DNA of 64,000 nucleotides from Paramixta manurensis (GCF_013285385.1 NZ_CP054213.1:1-64000); one strand, 5' to 3'; shown: positions 9,594 through 18,137, numbered from the stretch's first letter. Translations and numbers: made by a program. Notes: generated from the sequence alone by a model not told the origin.

Positions 9594-10197
9594 TTCACTC
9601 TCCCGTTTATTGAACTCAACATTACACTACAGTTTTTGATTTTTCCCAACCGCTCAGAGTTTCTCTCCCGAAGTGATAGTATTTTTTTATTTTGATTTTA
9701 ATCACAGCATTTAAAACATAATCGCACTGACTGAAATCGGTATAAATACATTCATAAAACAGAATAATATTTTGATAAAAGCGGCTTTTTCGGGCTCAAA
9801 TTACATAGCAGGCTAATTATTTAACACCTAATGAATTTAATTAAAATAATTAATGTCATAAAAAGAATGATTAACTCATAAAAAGCACTAAAACCTTAAA
9901 AATTTCTCAATAATGGATTTTATACATAATCACAATAATTTATAAACAAAAAATTAACAATATATATCTATATATATCAATATCTTATATTTTAACTTTA
10001 AGCAAATTCTTACAATATACACATTAAGAAACATTTATCTGACTAGAAACACTTTAAACATAGTTATATAAAAAACCTCCGTAGATAGCGTAAAAGTTAA
10101 GTGGTACTTATCATAAGGTGACGCCTGCGTATCCGTAACGATGCGCATATGGCAACGCAAAATACAGAGTTAAATTCAGTATGAATAAGGATGAACT
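9594..10197. other. AT-rich 600-bp leader before the eight-gene operon
   Basis: Very AT-rich DNA with many TATA- and ATAT-type runs (for example 9950-10000), clearly different from the flanking genes. No ORF is supported. It should hold the promoter of the plus-strand operon and that of the VOC gene. Composition suggests silencing by H-NS-like proteins and recent acquisition. AAGGATG just before 10198 is the ribosome site of the first operon gene. Confidence 0.6.
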
Positions 10198-10953
10198 ATG
10201 CAAGTTGCTGCCGAGTTACGCCCCGCTATGCAGGAAGTCAGAAAACGGTTCAATACTCTTAACAGCTACCAGAATGATGAGGACCTTTTTTTTAAAGAGT
10301 CATCAGAATTTCTGAAATTTGTACGTGATGAACAACTACTGCCTTTACTGATCCATGAAATACTTGAAGATCCAAATTATCTTTCCGAGGTTGCTTCAAA
10401 TTCATATAAACATGTCAATCACTTTTCCAAAGTTGTTCTTATCAATGATGTCAATCCGGACCACTGCCGACTGACGTTGCATATCTGGAAACCACCATTT
10501 ACTGAAGCAGAAATCAGTCAGGAATTGATCCATGATCACCGTTTCAGCTTTTCTTCTTATGTATTGTGTGGCGAGCAGGTGCATGAAATATTCAGCGAGT
10601 CTTCACAAAAATCGATAGCTAAAGTCCGCTTTCAAAAGTACAAATACCTTCCCTCTGCCACAGGTAATATTCACGACTGCTTCTTTGAAGAAGACGTATA
10701 TCTCGACCAGATAGCTGAAAAGAAAGTCAGCCCGGGAAACGTCTATACGATGCATAATGAGGCCATTCACCGTATCGTTTTTCCGGAAGGTGATGAACCT
10801 ATAATATCGTTCCTTGTGCGCGGCCCCCGAAAAAGGAATTATACCCACACTTACAACACGTTTTATCCACGTGAGGGAACTGTTTCAAACGTTCCAATGT
10901 ATACTCCGAATGAACTTCATGAATTGCTTTCTTATACCCTGAATAAAATCTGA
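10198..10953 (+). CDS. Cupin-fold protein resembling cysteine dioxygenase (operon gene 1)
   Basis: A 251-residue soluble protein. Residues 110-132 read LIHDHRFSFSSYVLCGEQVHEIF, with a HxH metal pair (His112, His114) and GE, close to the IHDH motif of cysteine-dioxygenase-like cupins. A second cupin motif, MHNEAIHRIVFP (His191), follows about 75 residues later. The N-terminal 80 residues are helical. The AAGGATG ribosome site overlaps the start. It is the first gene of an operon on the plus strand and lies 9 bp before gene 2. Likely a mononuclear-iron oxygenase or an isomerase; substrate unknown. A+T content is higher than in later genes of the operon. Confidence 0.7.
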   Translation: MQVAAELRPAMQEVRKRFNTLNSYQNDEDLFFKESSEFLKFVRDEQLLPLLIHEILEDPNYLSEVASNSYKHVNHFSKVVLINDVNPDHCRLTLHIWKPPFTEAEISQELIHDHRFSFSSYVLCGEQVHEIFSESSQKSIAKVRFQKYKYLPSATGNIHDCFFEEDVYLDQIAEKKVSPGNVYTMHNEAIHRIVFPEGDEPIISFLVRGPRKRNYTHTYNTFYPREGTVSNVPMYTPNELHELLSYTLNKI

Positions 10954-10962
10954 GGATTTACT

Positions 10963-11790
10963 ATGAGTCTTGTCGTTGACACTGAAGGTTCGGTTCATGA
11001 AAAACATGGCGAATATAATATATTCCGCCAACTGGCAGTAAAAGTATTTGCAGACCATATTAATGATGAAAGTTATTACAAATGGCTTGATGAAGTGCCT
11101 CTGGAATTAAAAAGCCGCTTTCCTTCCATAGAATTTAAAGAACGTGACTGGGTAAGGGCTAATCCGCCTCTCAATACAGCCGTTTATTACGACACCCCCG
11201 GCTATGACATCCTGCCTACCGGTGCCCTGCTTAGAACCTCCTGCAGCCGGCTTACGCACGCCTTCTGCGCTTTCAAGATGCCGGAAGATTCAACCGGTAA
11301 CCGGCTGGACCGCCGACACGTATTTGAAGGCGAGGAAAAGGCCACCATTCAGAACGATCCCAGCGGCCCGGCGTCAGTAGGTATCGTTAAAAAACTAATC
11401 ACCCGGCATGATGTTGACCAGCCCGGTACTTTCCTTGAAATGGCTACGGGGATTTCACCTGACCTGCTCAGTCCGGCGTTGGTACTGAAGGGCCACCGTA
11501 CGACATTCTATGTACTTATCGACGGCTATGACGTACTGCGGTGCTCGATTGACCGCTCATCGGTGCTCGATTTCCGCGCCAGCCAGGACGTCGAAGATCC
11601 GACTAACTGGAAGAGTTTTCGCGAAGTGGAACTGTCGCTTTACCCCCGTATTTCCGATGAAATCAAAGACGATCCACGCGTTGTTCAGGTTATTGAAGCT
11701 CTTCGTGATTCCCTGATAAACCGCTTCGATACGCACGTTATTTATGACATCAAGTATCAGCGTGGCATGAAGCTGTTAGGTAAATACTGA
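10963..11790 (+). CDS. CYTH-like (triphosphate tunnel) protein (operon gene 2)
   Basis: A 275-residue protein. VYYDTPGYDILPTGALLRTSC (74-94, first 20 shown in part) corresponds to the YFDTPDxxLxxxGxxLRxR signature of CYTH proteins. KGHRTTFYVLIDGYDVLRCSIDR and FREVELSLYP (219-228) correspond to the later basic strand and the conserved EVEL strand. The usual N-terminal ExExK metal motif is not evident, so catalysis may differ. CYTH enzymes hydrolyse triphosphate groups or cyclise ATP. It sits 9 bp after the cupin and 9 bp before the transporter. Confidence 0.65.
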   Translation: MSLVVDTEGSVHEKHGEYNIFRQLAVKVFADHINDESYYKWLDEVPLELKSRFPSIEFKERDWVRANPPLNTAVYYDTPGYDILPTGALLRTSCSRLTHAFCAFKMPEDSTGNRLDRRHVFEGEEKATIQNDPSGPASVGIVKKLITRHDVDQPGTFLEMATGISPDLLSPALVLKGHRTTFYVLIDGYDVLRCSIDRSSVLDFRASQDVEDPTNWKSFREVELSLYPRISDEIKDDPRVVQVIEALRDSLINRFDTHVIYDIKYQRGMKLLGKY

Positions 11791-11799
11791 AAATCATTC

Positions 11800-12927
11800 G
11801 TGGGGTATTCTGTGCTTCCAGCAATATTTATTACCGCCATTTTGGCTGTCATGAACGGGGCAAAATATCAGTCCCTGAGTAACTATTTACACCTTGTGTA
11901 CGGTTACCCCACGCATGAAGTCGCTTTTCTTTTTTCACTGTCTAATTTATGCGGCCTGGCTTTTGGCCTTGTTATGCTCTCTATACCATCGGTGCGAGAA
12001 ATTCTTTCCAAACTGCACGTAACGGTTTTAATTTTTCAGGCAGCGGCCTTTGCGCTGAACTATTTCTATCGCGACATTTATCCCGCAATGCTCTTTCAGC
12101 GAGTTCTTGAAGGGTGCGTCTTTGCCTATATTATGAATTTTTATCCTGTAGCGCTTACGCGATATACCCGCCCTGACAGAACTGAACTGGTAATGTGCAT
12201 GTGGGGACTTGTTTATGCCCTGGGATTTGCATTCTCAAACGGGATCGCTGCGTTTAATATTCCAGATTCCCTCGCATTTAATATACCTTCACTCATGCTT
12301 TTTGCATGCCTGCTTATTTTGAACAAAAAAATAATGTTGCCGGTCAATATTAACGACGCGGGGGGTAGGGATGTGAAAAGACCTCAGGTAATTGTTCTGG
12401 GGAAAATTGGGTTGGTTGCCGTACCGTTTTTTCTCTTTACTTTTGTGTATAACAACTTTCTTTTTACGTATTCTCTGGCGAATCCTAACAGCAATCCCCT
12501 TTACTGGATGATGCTGGTTAACGGCGCGGGAATTATTCTGTCCAACACATTGGTTTCTTCCGGCAGGATAAGCGCCACCCTTTATCTGGCATTCCTCATC
12601 GCTGTACTCTGGCTGCAGACGCAGTTTTCATCTACCGTAAGCCTGCCTGTGGCTGCAGGAATTATCCTCGTGCTGGGCCTCATCGAAGGGGTGGTGTTTG
12701 GTTTCTTTATCCGGCACTTTGCTGCCGGCGACTTTGATCTTGTCAAGGCGGGTTACCTGGTCTCAGGGAGCTTGGGCGCAACCCTTGGACCGCTTCTGCC
12801 GCTGCATTTCGGTACCACATCTTTTCCGGTTTCCGCTCTGTTCCTGACGTCAGTCGTCTGCCTTCTGACTCTTAACGGGTATAAAAAACGCAGCTCGTCC
12901 CTGAATACGGAAGAAGAACATGTCTGA
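11800..12927 (+). CDS. MFS-type transporter (operon gene 3)
   Basis: A 375-residue integral membrane protein with about eleven or twelve hydrophobic segments, in the pattern of a major-facilitator carrier (six, a central polar loop near 180-200, then five or six). A GTG at 11800, 10 bp after the previous stop, is taken as start; no ATG lies nearby that preserves the first membrane segment. The 3' end overlaps the next gene by 8 bp. Probably exports the product or imports a precursor of the operon's pathway. Confidence 0.75.
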   Translation: MGYSVLPAIFITAILAVMNGAKYQSLSNYLHLVYGYPTHEVAFLFSLSNLCGLAFGLVMLSIPSVREILSKLHVTVLIFQAAAFALNYFYRDIYPAMLFQRVLEGCVFAYIMNFYPVALTRYTRPDRTELVMCMWGLVYALGFAFSNGIAAFNIPDSLAFNIPSLMLFACLLILNKKIMLPVNINDAGGRDVKRPQVIVLGKIGLVAVPFFLFTFVYNNFLFTYSLANPNSNPLYWMMLVNGAGIILSNTLVSSGRISATLYLAFLIAVLWLQTQFSSTVSLPVAAGIILVLGLIEGVVFGFFIRHFAAGDFDLVKAGYLVSGSLGATLGPLLPLHFGTTSFPVSALFLTSVVCLLTLNGYKKRSSSLNTEEEHV

Positions 12928-13567
12928 CAGGGCCCTCATGTTCTTCAAACCGGAGTTCACACCAGAAGATCGCGCCCGCTATTTCAGGGTGATCCGGCGC
13001 TACCTCGATGCGTACGGCCTGTCCATTGAGGCCGACAGTGAGGTACACGCTCGCGATAAAAAAGAAGCTATTTTTGACCGCGTTTATGCCCGGCTGCTGA
13101 ATAATGCGCGACAGCCTCAGTCAGGAAAGGTGATCGGTGGATTTTCTTATCTGAAAACGGTCGCTGACGCAGACGAAGAGCAGCTCTTTCGGGAGTGGAT
13201 CTCCCCCCTCAATCCTGCGTTGCGAACCGGTGAAGATAATTATTACCTGCACATGGGAGATCTCAGGGTGATTAATCCCTTCTGCCCCTATCAGCGGCGT
13301 CTTTTTATTGAAACCCAGGGCTCTGTGCATCTGTTCATCATCCGCAGAAGCGGAGCGATGTCATGGGCGGAAATTAAGCCCCTTTTACAGGGCGCACCCG
13401 TTCAGACGGGCGGACAGGGCAGAGGGATTCGCTCACACCTCAGTCAGTGCAGCTGGTATACCCCCACCACAAATGGACTACATCTCTCAGCATCCGATCA
13501 GGATGCTCTCAGGGAAACCGAGGCGGTGAAGGAATTTTTCATACACAGCAGGCAGAACAGACCATGA
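12920..13567 (+). CDS. Nucleoside-diphosphate-kinase-like protein (operon gene 4)
   Basis: A 215-residue protein. RALMFFKPEF (residues 4-13) matches the NDK opening strand with its KP pair. GGQGRGIRSHL matches the TIRGdf region. NGLHLSASDQDALRETEAVKEFF (start residue 185) matches the active-site segment NxxHgSDSxesAxxEixxfF; the phosphate-carrying His is present at residue 188. It is longer than standard NDK (about 140) because of an insertion around residues 45-130. It may transfer gamma-phosphate to an unusual nucleotide. Overlaps both neighbours (8 bp and ATGA), so translation is coupled. Confidence 0.7.
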   Translation: MSDRALMFFKPEFTPEDRARYFRVIRRYLDAYGLSIEADSEVHARDKKEAIFDRVYARLLNNARQPQSGKVIGGFSYLKTVADADEEQLFREWISPLNPALRTGEDNYYLHMGDLRVINPFCPYQRRLFIETQGSVHLFIIRRSGAMSWAEIKPLLQGAPVQTGGQGRGIRSHLSQCSWYTPTTNGLHLSASDQDALRETEAVKEFFIHSRQNRP

Positions 13568-14115
13568 AGAAAGAGCTCATTCTTATCCGGCACGGGCACT
13601 CTGAGTGGCAGGCCGGTACCACCCGAGACAGAAACAGTCACCTGACCGGAAAAGGGATAATAGAGGCGGGAAGACTCTATAATACGCTGGCGGCTTACGC
13701 GAACGTGGCTGATTTTCATCTCATCAGCAGCCCCCTTCACAGGGCTGTCGAAACCAGTCGTCTTGCCCTGTCCCGGGCCCAGTTCTCGTCGGTTTACTTT
13801 GACAAAAACTTCAGGGAAGCATCTTTCCACGTTCGCGGCGGCCTGAGCCTTCCTGAGGATTTTTACCCTGAGGCGGACGGGAAGGTCAGCAGTGAATATC
13901 AGGATTTTAAGGCCGGGATCAAATCAGCGCTGGCTGACGTGCTTGCTGCGCACGACCGCGTCATGATATTCACCCACGGCGGCGTCATTAAAACCATCCT
14001 GCGGCTTCACTGCGGTTCAGACGCTTTCTGCACGCAGATTGATAACTGTTCGGTGACACACTTTGTCAAAAAGGACAACGCATGGCTCCTGCAGAGGGTA
14101 AATCACCGATGCTGA
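13564..14115 (+). CDS. Histidine phosphatase, phosphoglycerate-mutase-like (operon gene 5)
   Basis: A 183-residue protein with the family signature LIRHGHSEW at residues 7-15 (phospho-accepting His10) and a second catalytic His in FTHGGVIKTIL (near 138); Arg and Glu of SSPLHRAVETS complete the pocket. The ATG overlaps the stop of the NDK-like gene (ATGA). An in-frame start 39 codons earlier is ignored because it lies within the previous gene without a ribosome site. Predicted to remove phosphate from a small metabolite. Confidence 0.85.
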   Translation: MKKELILIRHGHSEWQAGTTRDRNSHLTGKGIIEAGRLYNTLAAYANVADFHLISSPLHRAVETSRLALSRAQFSSVYFDKNFREASFHVRGGLSLPEDFYPEADGKVSSEYQDFKAGIKSALADVLAAHDRVMIFTHGGVIKTILRLHCGSDAFCTQIDNCSVTHFVKKDNAWLLQRVNHRC

Positions 14116-14834
14116 GTAACGAAACGTTTTACCTGACCACGGTGGTAGTCCTCTGTGCGCTGTGTCAGTCCGTCGTGGGCGTTGGCCTCATTATGATAGG
14201 CCTCCCGACCCTGATCCTGAGCGGATATCCTTTTGATCATGCACTTTCTATCTGCCTGCCTGGCTCGCTTATCATCAACGTCTTCCAGGTTCTGGCCGAG
14301 CGCAGCAACTACCGGCGCGCCGATATTGTTTCGTATGCCAGCATTTCTGTCATCTATACGGCTTTTCTTTTCTATCTGAACCTGGTCATCGGCCTCAGCT
14401 TCAGCAAGCTGACCGCCGGGATCATACTGCTTTTCACCGGCATCGTGGGTTTTATGCCGGCTGTAAGAGAACGGTTTCTGAAAACGCTGAACATCAAACC
14501 TGCCGTTACGAATACCGCTATAGGCGTTATCCATTCCATATCCAGCCTTGGGGGCTCGCTGCTGTCACTGACCGGCACCGCCAGGTATGCCGAAAGCGCT
14601 GAAGCCAGGCGTTTTATCGCCGGCGGGTATTTATCTCTGGGGATAATTCAGCTTGCCTTCTATTCCACCCACGGCGTCAGCATCACTCCCGTTATGTATT
14701 CACTGGTCGCGGTGCCAGCCTATTTTATTTCACGTACGCTGGTCACGCCTTACGTTAACCATCAGAAGTTAAAAGCATTCATTTTCATCCTGATTCTTAT
14801 TTACGGCGCACTGCTAATTAAACAGTCAATGTGA
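14109..14834 (+). CDS. TauE/SafE-family permease (operon gene 6)
   Basis: A 241-residue membrane protein with about eight hydrophobic segments. The first, TTVVVLCALCQSVVGVGLIM, followed by IGLPTLILSGYPFDHAL, is typical of the TSUP/TauE-SafE group that moves sulfite, sulfonates or other organic anions. The start at 14109 overlaps the phosphatase stop and has GAGGG 9 bases upstream. It is the second transporter in the operon. Confidence 0.8.
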   Translation: MLSNETFYLTTVVVLCALCQSVVGVGLIMIGLPTLILSGYPFDHALSICLPGSLIINVFQVLAERSNYRRADIVSYASISVIYTAFLFYLNLVIGLSFSKLTAGIILLFTGIVGFMPAVRERFLKTLNIKPAVTNTAIGVIHSISSLGGSLLSLTGTARYAESAEARRFIAGGYLSLGIIQLAFYSTHGVSITPVMYSLVAVPAYFISRTLVTPYVNHQKLKAFIFILILIYGALLIKQSM

Positions 14835-14841
14835 GGCAAAT

Positions 14842-15102
14842 ATGGAAAATATCCTTTCAAAATATATAGATACTGAGATAGGGGTTTCTTTCAGCAACGG
14901 TAAAGTGGATGTCGCGACTCTTAAATCCTTCAGCTCCGGATTTATCGTCATTCAGTCAAAGGAAACCGTTCAGCATATCCCCTTCCATTCGGTGATCCGC
15001 TTTATTGAAGCAGGCGACGAAGCTTACTTTCTGCTGCGGAAGCGTTCCCATCCGCTGACGATTGTTGTCACGCCTGTGATAAGTGTCATCACTACCTATT
15101 GA
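14842..15102 (+). CDS. Small Sm/SH3-like hypothetical protein (operon gene 7)
   Basis: 86 residues. Alternating hydrophobic strands (IGVSFSNGKVDVATLKSFSS, then FIVIQ and HIPFHSVIRFIEAGDEAYFLL) suggest a small beta-barrel of Sm or SH3 type, in which a glycine-turn strand pair is followed by an IPxxxI strand. GAGG lies 6 bases before the ATG, 7 bp after the permease gene. No function is assigned. Confidence 0.65.
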   Translation: MENILSKYIDTEIGVSFSNGKVDVATLKSFSSGFIVIQSKETVQHIPFHSVIRFIEAGDEAYFLLRKRSHPLTIVVTPVISVITTY

Positions 15103-15124
15103 CGTCAGAAAAGGGCAGCCGGAT

Positions 15125-15838
15125 ATGACCAGAATAACCACCACAGAAAACCTCCATTACCTGACAACCAGCCCGTGGAACATACCATCTGTCCGACACG
15201 TCAGGGACCGCGATCCCCTGCTCATCACGGTGTCCGGCAATTATAATCTGGGCAAGTCAGCATTTATGCGGCGCTTGGGAGCCCGCCTCTTTCTGCAGGA
15301 CAACTACACGATACTTATCGATGAGAGTTCTTTCCGGCATCTTCACCATCCGTATGGGCTAAGAGAGGCAGAGGCCAACTTTTTTTCATTTATTATTCAC
15401 ATGATGGCCCAGAGGGATATCCTGATAAAGTCATGGCTGAACTGCGGCTTTAACGTCATCATTGAGCGATCATTTACTGAGGATATGATGCTCAGCAAAC
15501 TGCTGAACGGAGAATCTTTACTCAGCGATAGCGAAACGGCCCTGCATACAAGTCTGCATGATTCTTACGTTTCAACCAATCGTAAATCCGATTGCGTCTT
15601 CTACTTTAATTATCCTGCGGAACGTTCAAAAACAAACCACGAAGTTGCGGTCAGCTCCGGCCAGATACCGACGTTTTTCTGCGGTGGAATAAACCGGGAA
15701 GAGTGGTTCTCAGCCCGCCATCGTCTGTATCAGGATTTTCATCAAAATTTACTCTCAGAGGGCGTGACGGTCATAGAGCATAACTATGATTGCTACGAAG
15801 ACGCTCTGCTGTCCAATTTTATGCACCGGTTTTTCTGA
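15125..15838 (+). CDS. Deoxynucleoside-kinase-like P-loop protein (operon gene 8)
   Basis: A 237-residue protein. The Walker A motif GNYNLGKS lies at residues 38-45 in LLITVSGNYNLGKSAFMRRL. NVIIERSFTEDMM near residue 115 corresponds to the DRS motif of deoxyribonucleoside kinases. The helical remainder ends in HNYDCYEDALL. An upstream start 14 codons earlier overlaps gene 7; the ATG at 15125 is used because it follows an AAGGG/GG-rich stretch. Predicted to phosphorylate a nucleoside or a related substrate. Last gene of the operon. Confidence 0.7.
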   Translation: MTRITTTENLHYLTTSPWNIPSVRHVRDRDPLLITVSGNYNLGKSAFMRRLGARLFLQDNYTILIDESSFRHLHHPYGLREAEANFFSFIIHMMAQRDILIKSWLNCGFNVIIERSFTEDMMLSKLLNGESLLSDSETALHTSLHDSYVSTNRKSDCVFYFNYPAERSKTNHEVAVSSGQIPTFFCGGINREEWFSARHRLYQDFHQNLLSEGVTVIEHNYDCYEDALLSNFMHRFF

Positions 15839-15845
15839 CAAACAG

Positions 15846-15879
15846 TTCTCAGCCCTATATCTGACTTCGGGGCTGAGAA
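15846..15879 (+). terminator. Hairpin at the end of the eight-gene operon
   Basis: TTCTCAGCCC / GGGCTGAGAA inverted repeat with a 14-base loop, seven bases after the last stop codon. It lacks a clear T run but its position marks the operon end. Confidence 0.6.
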
Positions 15880-16235
15880 TGTCACCCTAAAGTAAAGTTA
15901 TGCGAATTCACTCCGTTCACCTTAGTCGCAAAGTCATTTGAATTTAATCCAGCCTAAATTAAAAAGGGAATTTTAAGTTTGTAGTTCCCTATAAATCTTA
16001 AAACCGCATGTCATATGACCCAGTTCAAAAATCACTGGTCGGCAGATCCGCTTCTCGGGGTTTCCGGATCTAAACTTTGAAACGATAAAAACTGAAAATA
16101 ATGATTGTAAAATTGCCTGCTGAAAACAATAATTATGGAAGGTAGCAAAATAGCTAACACGAGACAAAATAGCACTTTCAATCTGAATGAGGTAGCAGGT
16201 AACTGTTTCACTTTCAGGCAGGCAAAGGACCCACT
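15880..16235. other. Intergenic region, no gene supported
   Basis: About 355 bp, moderately AT-rich. It contains the promoter region and the AAAGGA ribosome site of the next gene. Short open frames on the minus strand (15973-16424) overlap that gene and look like shadows. Confidence 0.5.
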
Positions 16236-17156
16236 ATGGCACAAATCAGTTTTCGCTGCCCCGATGAACAACGCAACGCCGCCGATCTGACCGCAAGAAA
16301 AGCTGGCTACAGTAGTCTGCAGGATTATCTGGGCACCATTGTTACTTACATGGCTCAGGAGGGCACCCTCCCTGTGGTTATCAGTTTCAAGCCAATAGCG
16401 CTGACGCCAGACGACGCTTTCCAACAGGCCATCATTCGCTTCCGTGAAGTCTATCTGAAACTGGATAACCTGCTGACCAACGGCCTGACCATCGGCGAAA
16501 TGACCCCTCTAAAGGAGTTGCGGGGACCGATTGACGATATCCAGGCAGCAATGAACTTCCAGGAACAACATCATCATTTGATCGAGATGGCCCCCGGGCA
16601 ACTGGAAGAACTCCCCGGCGGGCATCAGTTTTCGCGCTGTCGCGAGCACTTTCAGCTACTTGCAGGCCACCTCAGAACGGCCATCCGGATGGTAAACATG
16701 AATAAACGCCCGGTCAGCTCCAGGGACAGGGAAGAAATGCGGGAAGCCCTTGACGACGCAGCCCGTCAGATAAATGAATTACAGTCGATGACCAGCGGAG
16801 ATGTCAGCCAGGAAAGTGGAAGGGCCTTATTCCTTCTTGATGCGTGTGACGTATACCGGTTTGCCCGTTTAGCCACCAATCTCGGTGAAGAATGGGGCAT
16901 ACGCCGCGCCTGGCTTAATCGTATGGGAATTGCACGCCGCCAGGCGGAGGAGCAATTCAGCCGCCTGGGGGTACAGTCCGATGTGGGGCAGATGGCAGCA
17001 TTGACTACCTTGATGGCACAGGTCTGCGACCGGGTGACGCAAGCCCTTGAAAAGGAAAACAGTAGCCTGTCGGCTGTGAGTGAAACGCTGATGGAAGAGC
17101 TTAATACTTCACTGATGTCACTGGGCAGCGAAATTGCACCCGTGCAGAAAATCTGA
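16236..17156 (+). CDS. Hypothetical protein with RelB/DinJ-like N-terminus
   Basis: A 306-residue protein. The first 35 residues (MAQISFRCPDEQRNAADLTA, then ARKAGYSSLQDYLG) resemble an antitoxin-type ribbon-helix-helix. The rest is largely alpha-helical and charged with no domain I recognise. AAAGGA lies 8 bases before the ATG. It is monocistronic. It may be a DNA-binding regulator; no toxin partner is visible next to it. Confidence 0.7.
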   Translation: MAQISFRCPDEQRNAADLTARKAGYSSLQDYLGTIVTYMAQEGTLPVVISFKPIALTPDDAFQQAIIRFREVYLKLDNLLTNGLTIGEMTPLKELRGPIDDIQAAMNFQEQHHHLIEMAPGQLEELPGGHQFSRCREHFQLLAGHLRTAIRMVNMNKRPVSSRDREEMREALDDAARQINELQSMTSGDVSQESGRALFLLDACDVYRFARLATNLGEEWGIRRAWLNRMGIARRQAEEQFSRLGVQSDVGQMAALTTLMAQVCDRVTQALEKENSSLSAVSETLMEELNTSLMSLGSEIAPVQKI

Positions 17157-17302
17157 TCTTTCTTTGGAAAGAACTTAAAAAGCAAAAACCCCGACTTAAG
17201 CCGGGCACCGGTAACCTCGAAAAGGCGGCGGCGTTCTTCGGCAAAGTCTGCGGTAATAATCGAGGTATGCTCAGCGTGAAAAAAAAGGACAACGGAGTAT
17301 TC

Positions 17303-17419
17303 ATGCGCTGCGATGACAGCATTTCCCTGAGTTCCTGGATAAAAGGGGTCTACCGGCTGAAACTACAGACGATATCAGATGACCCGTTTCTCAGGGCGGG
17401 AAATATAAACATTAAGTAA
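17303..17419 (+). CDS. Small ORF, hypothetical 38-residue protein
   Basis: Reads MRCDDSISLSSWIKGVYRLK onwards and ends AGNINIK. GGAG lies 6 bases before the ATG. An upstream ATG at 17267 is in frame but badly spaced. There is no similarity I recognise; it may be the remnant of a longer gene, since it sits between a hairpin-rich stretch and a recombinase fragment. Confidence 0.35.
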   Translation: MRCDDSISLSSWIKGVYRLKLQTISDDPFLRAGNINIK

Positions 17420-17426
17420 GAAAAGG

Positions 17427-17564
17427 GGATTGTGGGCCAATGGTGATCCAAATTCAGGCCCGGAAGCGGAACGCGAACGTATCCTGGAAAGAACTAATGA
17501 CGGACGAGCGGCTGCAATGGCTTCAGCTCTGGCTCTGATAAAAGGAGGAACGTCATTCAGATAA
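17427..17564 (+). pseudogene. Remnant of a serine recombinase (resolvase/invertase)
   Basis: The frame reads WANGDPNSGPEAERERILER followed by TNDGRAAAMAS. This resembles the E-helix segment of resolvases (FERERIxERTxxGRxxAMAxG). No N-terminal catalytic domain precedes it and the DNA-binding end is missing (it stops 14 codons later). It indicates a decayed mobile element at this point. Confidence 0.45.
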
Positions 17565-17623
17565 GTTTCAAAAAACAGCAATATCTCGCGCCACCTATTT
17601 CCGTCTTAACAGGCCTATCAGAA

Positions 17624-17806
17624 ATGTATAAACCATCAAGAGAACAGTTTAAAGCCGAAATGAAGCGCAAGGGCTGGTCACGGAATGCACTGGCAGAACG
17701 CTGGGGTAAGTCAGAAACGTGGATTAGCAAAATCGTCAATGACGATGCCAGGGCACAGCAGTGGAACGATGCGCTGTCCGGGCTGCCAGATAAAAATGAA
17801 CTATAA
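17624..17806 (+). CDS. Small helix-turn-helix protein
   Basis: 60 residues. MKRKGWSRNALAERWGKSET followed by WISKIVND is a clear helix-turn-helix of XRE type filling most of the protein. There is no strong ribosome site before the ATG. It could regulate itself or the small genes that follow. No toxin-like partner is adjacent. Confidence 0.65.
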   Translation: MYKPSREQFKAEMKRKGWSRNALAERWGKSETWISKIVNDDARAQQWNDALSGLPDKNEL

Positions 17807-17882
17807 GACACTTTCTATTGCTTTTATGTGAATTATAGTTCATAATTAATTTTATTTATACGGACTCAAACGGAGTTAAATA

Positions 17883-18137
17883 ATGAATGTTAAAGACGAA
17901 ATTCAGGCAATGTATGATTTCTTTGTCGCTTACGCAGGTGATATTGACGGGTCAATGGCCAACATGAATCGTCAACAATTGCTTGAACATCTCGGAAGTT
18001 ACATCAGTGGAGATGTCAATCTGGCTGACAGCTATGAAGCAGATGACATATTTATTGGGGTTACTGCTGCGGCCACAGGTATCCCTGAACATGATTTTCT
18101 GAGGTACGCGTTAAAATTCTTTGGGCATGAGAAATAA
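17883..18137 (+). CDS. Hypothetical 84-residue protein
   Basis: Small acidic protein, mostly helical, without signal peptide or membrane segment. GGAG lies 8 bases before the ATG. A+T content is well above the backbone. Its 3' end overlaps the next small gene. Size and acidity resemble immunity proteins, but no matching toxin gene is seen, so no function is given. Confidence 0.6.
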   Translation: MNVKDEIQAMYDFFVAYAGDIDGSMANMNRQQLLEHLGSYISGDVNLADSYEADDIFIGVTAAATGIPEHDFLRYALKFFGHEK

